Shown: positions 13,925 to 15,402 of the stretch, in pieces
How the letters are laid out: each line of letters starts with the position of its first letter
Position numbering within the stretch: position 1 is the first letter of the stretch
NCBI GenBank assembly: GCA_040905245.1
Contig: JBBDRX010000113.1
Coordinates: 1 to 15,402 of the forward strand
Direction: 5' to 3'
DNA: 15,402 nt
Origin: JBBDRX01 sp040905245
GTDB taxonomy: Bacteria; Bacteroidota; Rhodothermia; Balneolales; Balneolaceae
Made by a program: the position numbers and the translations under genes
The notes under the pieces: model-generated
What the model was told of the DNA's origin: nothing
The model's database searches: none
What the model saw: only the letters and a program-made list of their open reading frames with translations

Positions 13925-15402
13925 TTAAAAGACAATCATTGTTACGACGAGAATTACACCCAGGACAAGGTAGAGTGCATAGCTGGTTGTCACTCCACTC
14001 TGAACATAACGGAAGAGGCTTCCAAATAACTTGACGGTTCCCGCTATCCCGTTCACAATACCATCCACAACCTTCATGTCAAAAACGGCGAGCACTTTAT
14101 CTGAAAACCGAACCGTTGGTTGGACCACAAGGCCCTCGTAGATCTCGTCCAGGTTATACTTGTCACTCCAGACAGTATACAGCCCGCCAAACCGATCGGA
14201 AATTGCCTGGTCAGCCTCATCCTGCCCTCCATTGCCATACAACTTCCAGGCAAGCCAAACAGCAGTGGCCGCAATGACCACCGCAGTAACCATCAACAGC
14301 CATTCGAGAGCTTTGCCCATAACAATTGGAAGATCGGCCGCAATGGTATGGAGCCAGTCATGTAGCAAATTCACATGAGCTGGTTCCCCCGTAAAGGTTT
14401 CGACAATAAAGTTGGGAATTCCGAGAAAGCCACCAATAACAGATGCAATAGCCAGTGCCCAAAGAGGTATCGTCATGGAAGCGGGGCTTTCATGAAGGTG
14501 CGATTCCGCCCCGGCCGCCTCACGAAACTTTTCCGGAAGTTTGAAGGATCCATGAAAAGTCGCAAAAGTAAGGCGAAACATATAGAAAGCTGTTAAAAAA
14601 GCAGTAACCATCCCGACTCCCCATAACATGAAGTAGAGTGGGCCGGCAAATTCACCATAACCGGCACTGAATACGTGCATTAAAATTTCGTCCTTGGAGA
14701 AAAATCCGGCCAGTGGCGGAATTCCGGCAATCGCGATAGTTGCAATCAGAAACGTTTTATAGGTCGATGGCAGATACTCCCTGAGCCCTCCCATGAATCT
14801 CATATCCTGAGGGTCGAACCGTACCTGCTTCCCCTCTTTTTCAAGCCCTTCCCCCACATGCTCCATCGCATGAATCACCGAGCCGGAACCAAGAAACAGA
14901 CAGGCTTTAAAAAAGGCGTGAGTTACGACGTGGAACATGGCTGCAGTAAATCCGCCTGCACCGAGTGCAAGAAACATATAGCCAAGCTGGGAAACGGTAG
15001 AATAGGCAAGAACTCGTTTGATATCGTGTTGAGTCAAAGCAATGGTCGCAGCAACAATCGCTGTCAACCCACCAATCACTGCAATAATCAGCATCACTTC
15101 CGGAACCAGGACAAACATCTCGGAGAACCTCGTAATCAAATAAATACCGGATGTTACCATCGTCGCAGCGTGAATCAAGGCCGAGACAGAAGTCGGTCCG
15201 GCCATAGCGTCCGGCAACCAGACAAACAGCGGAATCTGTGCACTTTTGCCGGTTGCTCCCACAAACATCAGAAGACCTATCCAGAACAGGTAGTTACTGC
15301 TGAACAGATCCAGACTTCCCAGAATCACATCAAAATCCAGACTTCCAACCGTCTGGAATACCATGAAGATCGCAATTAAAAAGGCGAAGTCTCCAACCCT
15401 GT
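13925..15402 (-). CDS. nuoL: NADH-quinone oxidoreductase subunit L, 5' end beyond the window
   Basis: Distal membrane subunit L of complex I, a proton-pumping antiporter-like subunit with a long lateral C-terminal helix. The frame is open to the window edge and reads RVGDFAFLIAIF upstream of the ATG at 15364, matching the NuoL NRxGDFxFLLGIF segment. The ATG is therefore internal and the first 150-200 residues are missing. The 492 residues present show GATGKSAQIPLFVWLPDAM with the broken-helix lysine, AGPTSVSALIHAATMVTSGIYL, HDIKRVLAYSTVSQLGYM, HVVTHAFFKACLFLGSGSVIHAM and GIPPLAGFFSKDEIL. The C-terminus ends in a last membrane helix (YALYLVLGVILVVTMIVF). Gene order nuoL-nuoM-(dehydratase)-nuoN follows the usual distal part of the nuo operon. 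Confidence 0.97.
   Translation of the reverse strand, partial: RVGDFAFLIAIFMVFQTVGSLDFDVILGSLDLFSSNYLFWIGLLMFVGATGKSAQIPLFVWLPDAMAGPTSVSALIHAATMVTSGIYLITRFSEMFVLVPEVMLIIAVIGGLTAIVAATIALTQHDIKRVLAYSTVSQLGYMFLALGAGGFTAAMFHVVTHAFFKACLFLGSGSVIHAMEHVGEGLEKEGKQVRFDPQDMRFMGGLREYLPSTYKTFLIATIAIAGIPPLAGFFSKDEILMHVFSAGYGEFAGPLYFMLWGVGMVTAFLTAFYMFRLTFATFHGSFKLPEKFREAAGAESHLHESPASMTIPLWALAIASVIGGFLGIPNFIVETFTGEPAHVNLLHDWLHTIAADLPIVMGKALEWLLMVTAVVIAATAVWLAWKLYGNGGQDEADQAISDRFGGLYTVWSDKYNLDEIYEGLVVQPTVRFSDKVLAVFDMKVVDGIVNGIAGTVKLFGSLFRYVQSGVTTSYALYLVLGVILVVTMIVF

Noticed and set aside
1..15402. CRISPR array, insertion sequence, tRNA/rRNA, defence island or prophage
   Set aside because: No regularly spaced repeats, transposase, integrase or RNA-gene signatures are seen; gene content is uniformly housekeeping and gaps are short.

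Overview
The window reads as an ordinary chromosomal housekeeping region of a bacterium of moderate GC content. It contains no tRNA, rRNA, insertion sequence, prophage or CRISPR array. The protein sequences and some of the gene arrangement (an ExbB/small protein/ExbD/ExbD cluster, a Bacteroidota-style ThiL relative, a Bacteroidota-like DsbD-alpha domain) suggest the Bacteroidota/Balneolota/Rhodothermota group, with Balneolia the best guess. This placement is inferred from protein resemblance alone.

Layout. The left end (1-2364, + strand) is the 3' part of sucA, the E1 subunit of 2-oxoglutarate dehydrogenase, whose 5' end lies outside the window. Everything else is on the - strand. Read in the direction of transcription, from right to left, the order is: nuoL (5' end outside the window), nuoM, a pterin-4a-carbinolamine dehydratase gene, nuoN, and two tandem terminators. 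Next come rpsF, rpsR, rplI and a stand-alone DsbD-alpha-like membrane-anchored protein. After a 250-bp gap with a good promoter comes exbB, an 89-residue membrane protein, and two exbD genes, closed by a strong terminator. Last are a ThiL-like gene, ftsH, and a 6-pyruvoyl-tetrahydropterin synthase gene that converges on sucA. The longest non-coding stretch is the 250 bp at 8246-8495; no gap exceeds 300 bp.

How the genes work together. nuoL/M/N encode the three antiporter-like proton-pumping subunits of complex I. sucA supplies NADH through the TCA cycle. exbB/exbD form a proton-driven motor of the TonB/Tol type that uses the resulting gradient. ftsH is the membrane quality-control protease. 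rpsF/rpsR/rplI are a ribosomal-protein operon. Two pterin genes, an animal-type PTPS and a carbinolamine dehydratase, hint at tetrahydrobiopterin-like cofactor synthesis and recycling.

Most unusual points: (1) the ThiL-like protein keeps the fold signature but has lost most metal- and phosphate-binding aspartates, so it looks like a pseudo-kinase or repurposed paralogue; (2) a carbinolamine dehydratase is embedded between nuoM and nuoN with near-zero spacing; (3) a DsbD-alpha domain stands alone behind the ribosomal genes; (4) a small uncharacterised three-helix protein lies inside the ExbB/ExbD operon; (5) three transcription-unit ends have hairpins that overlap the stop codon. I did not find a clear new defence or mobile system.
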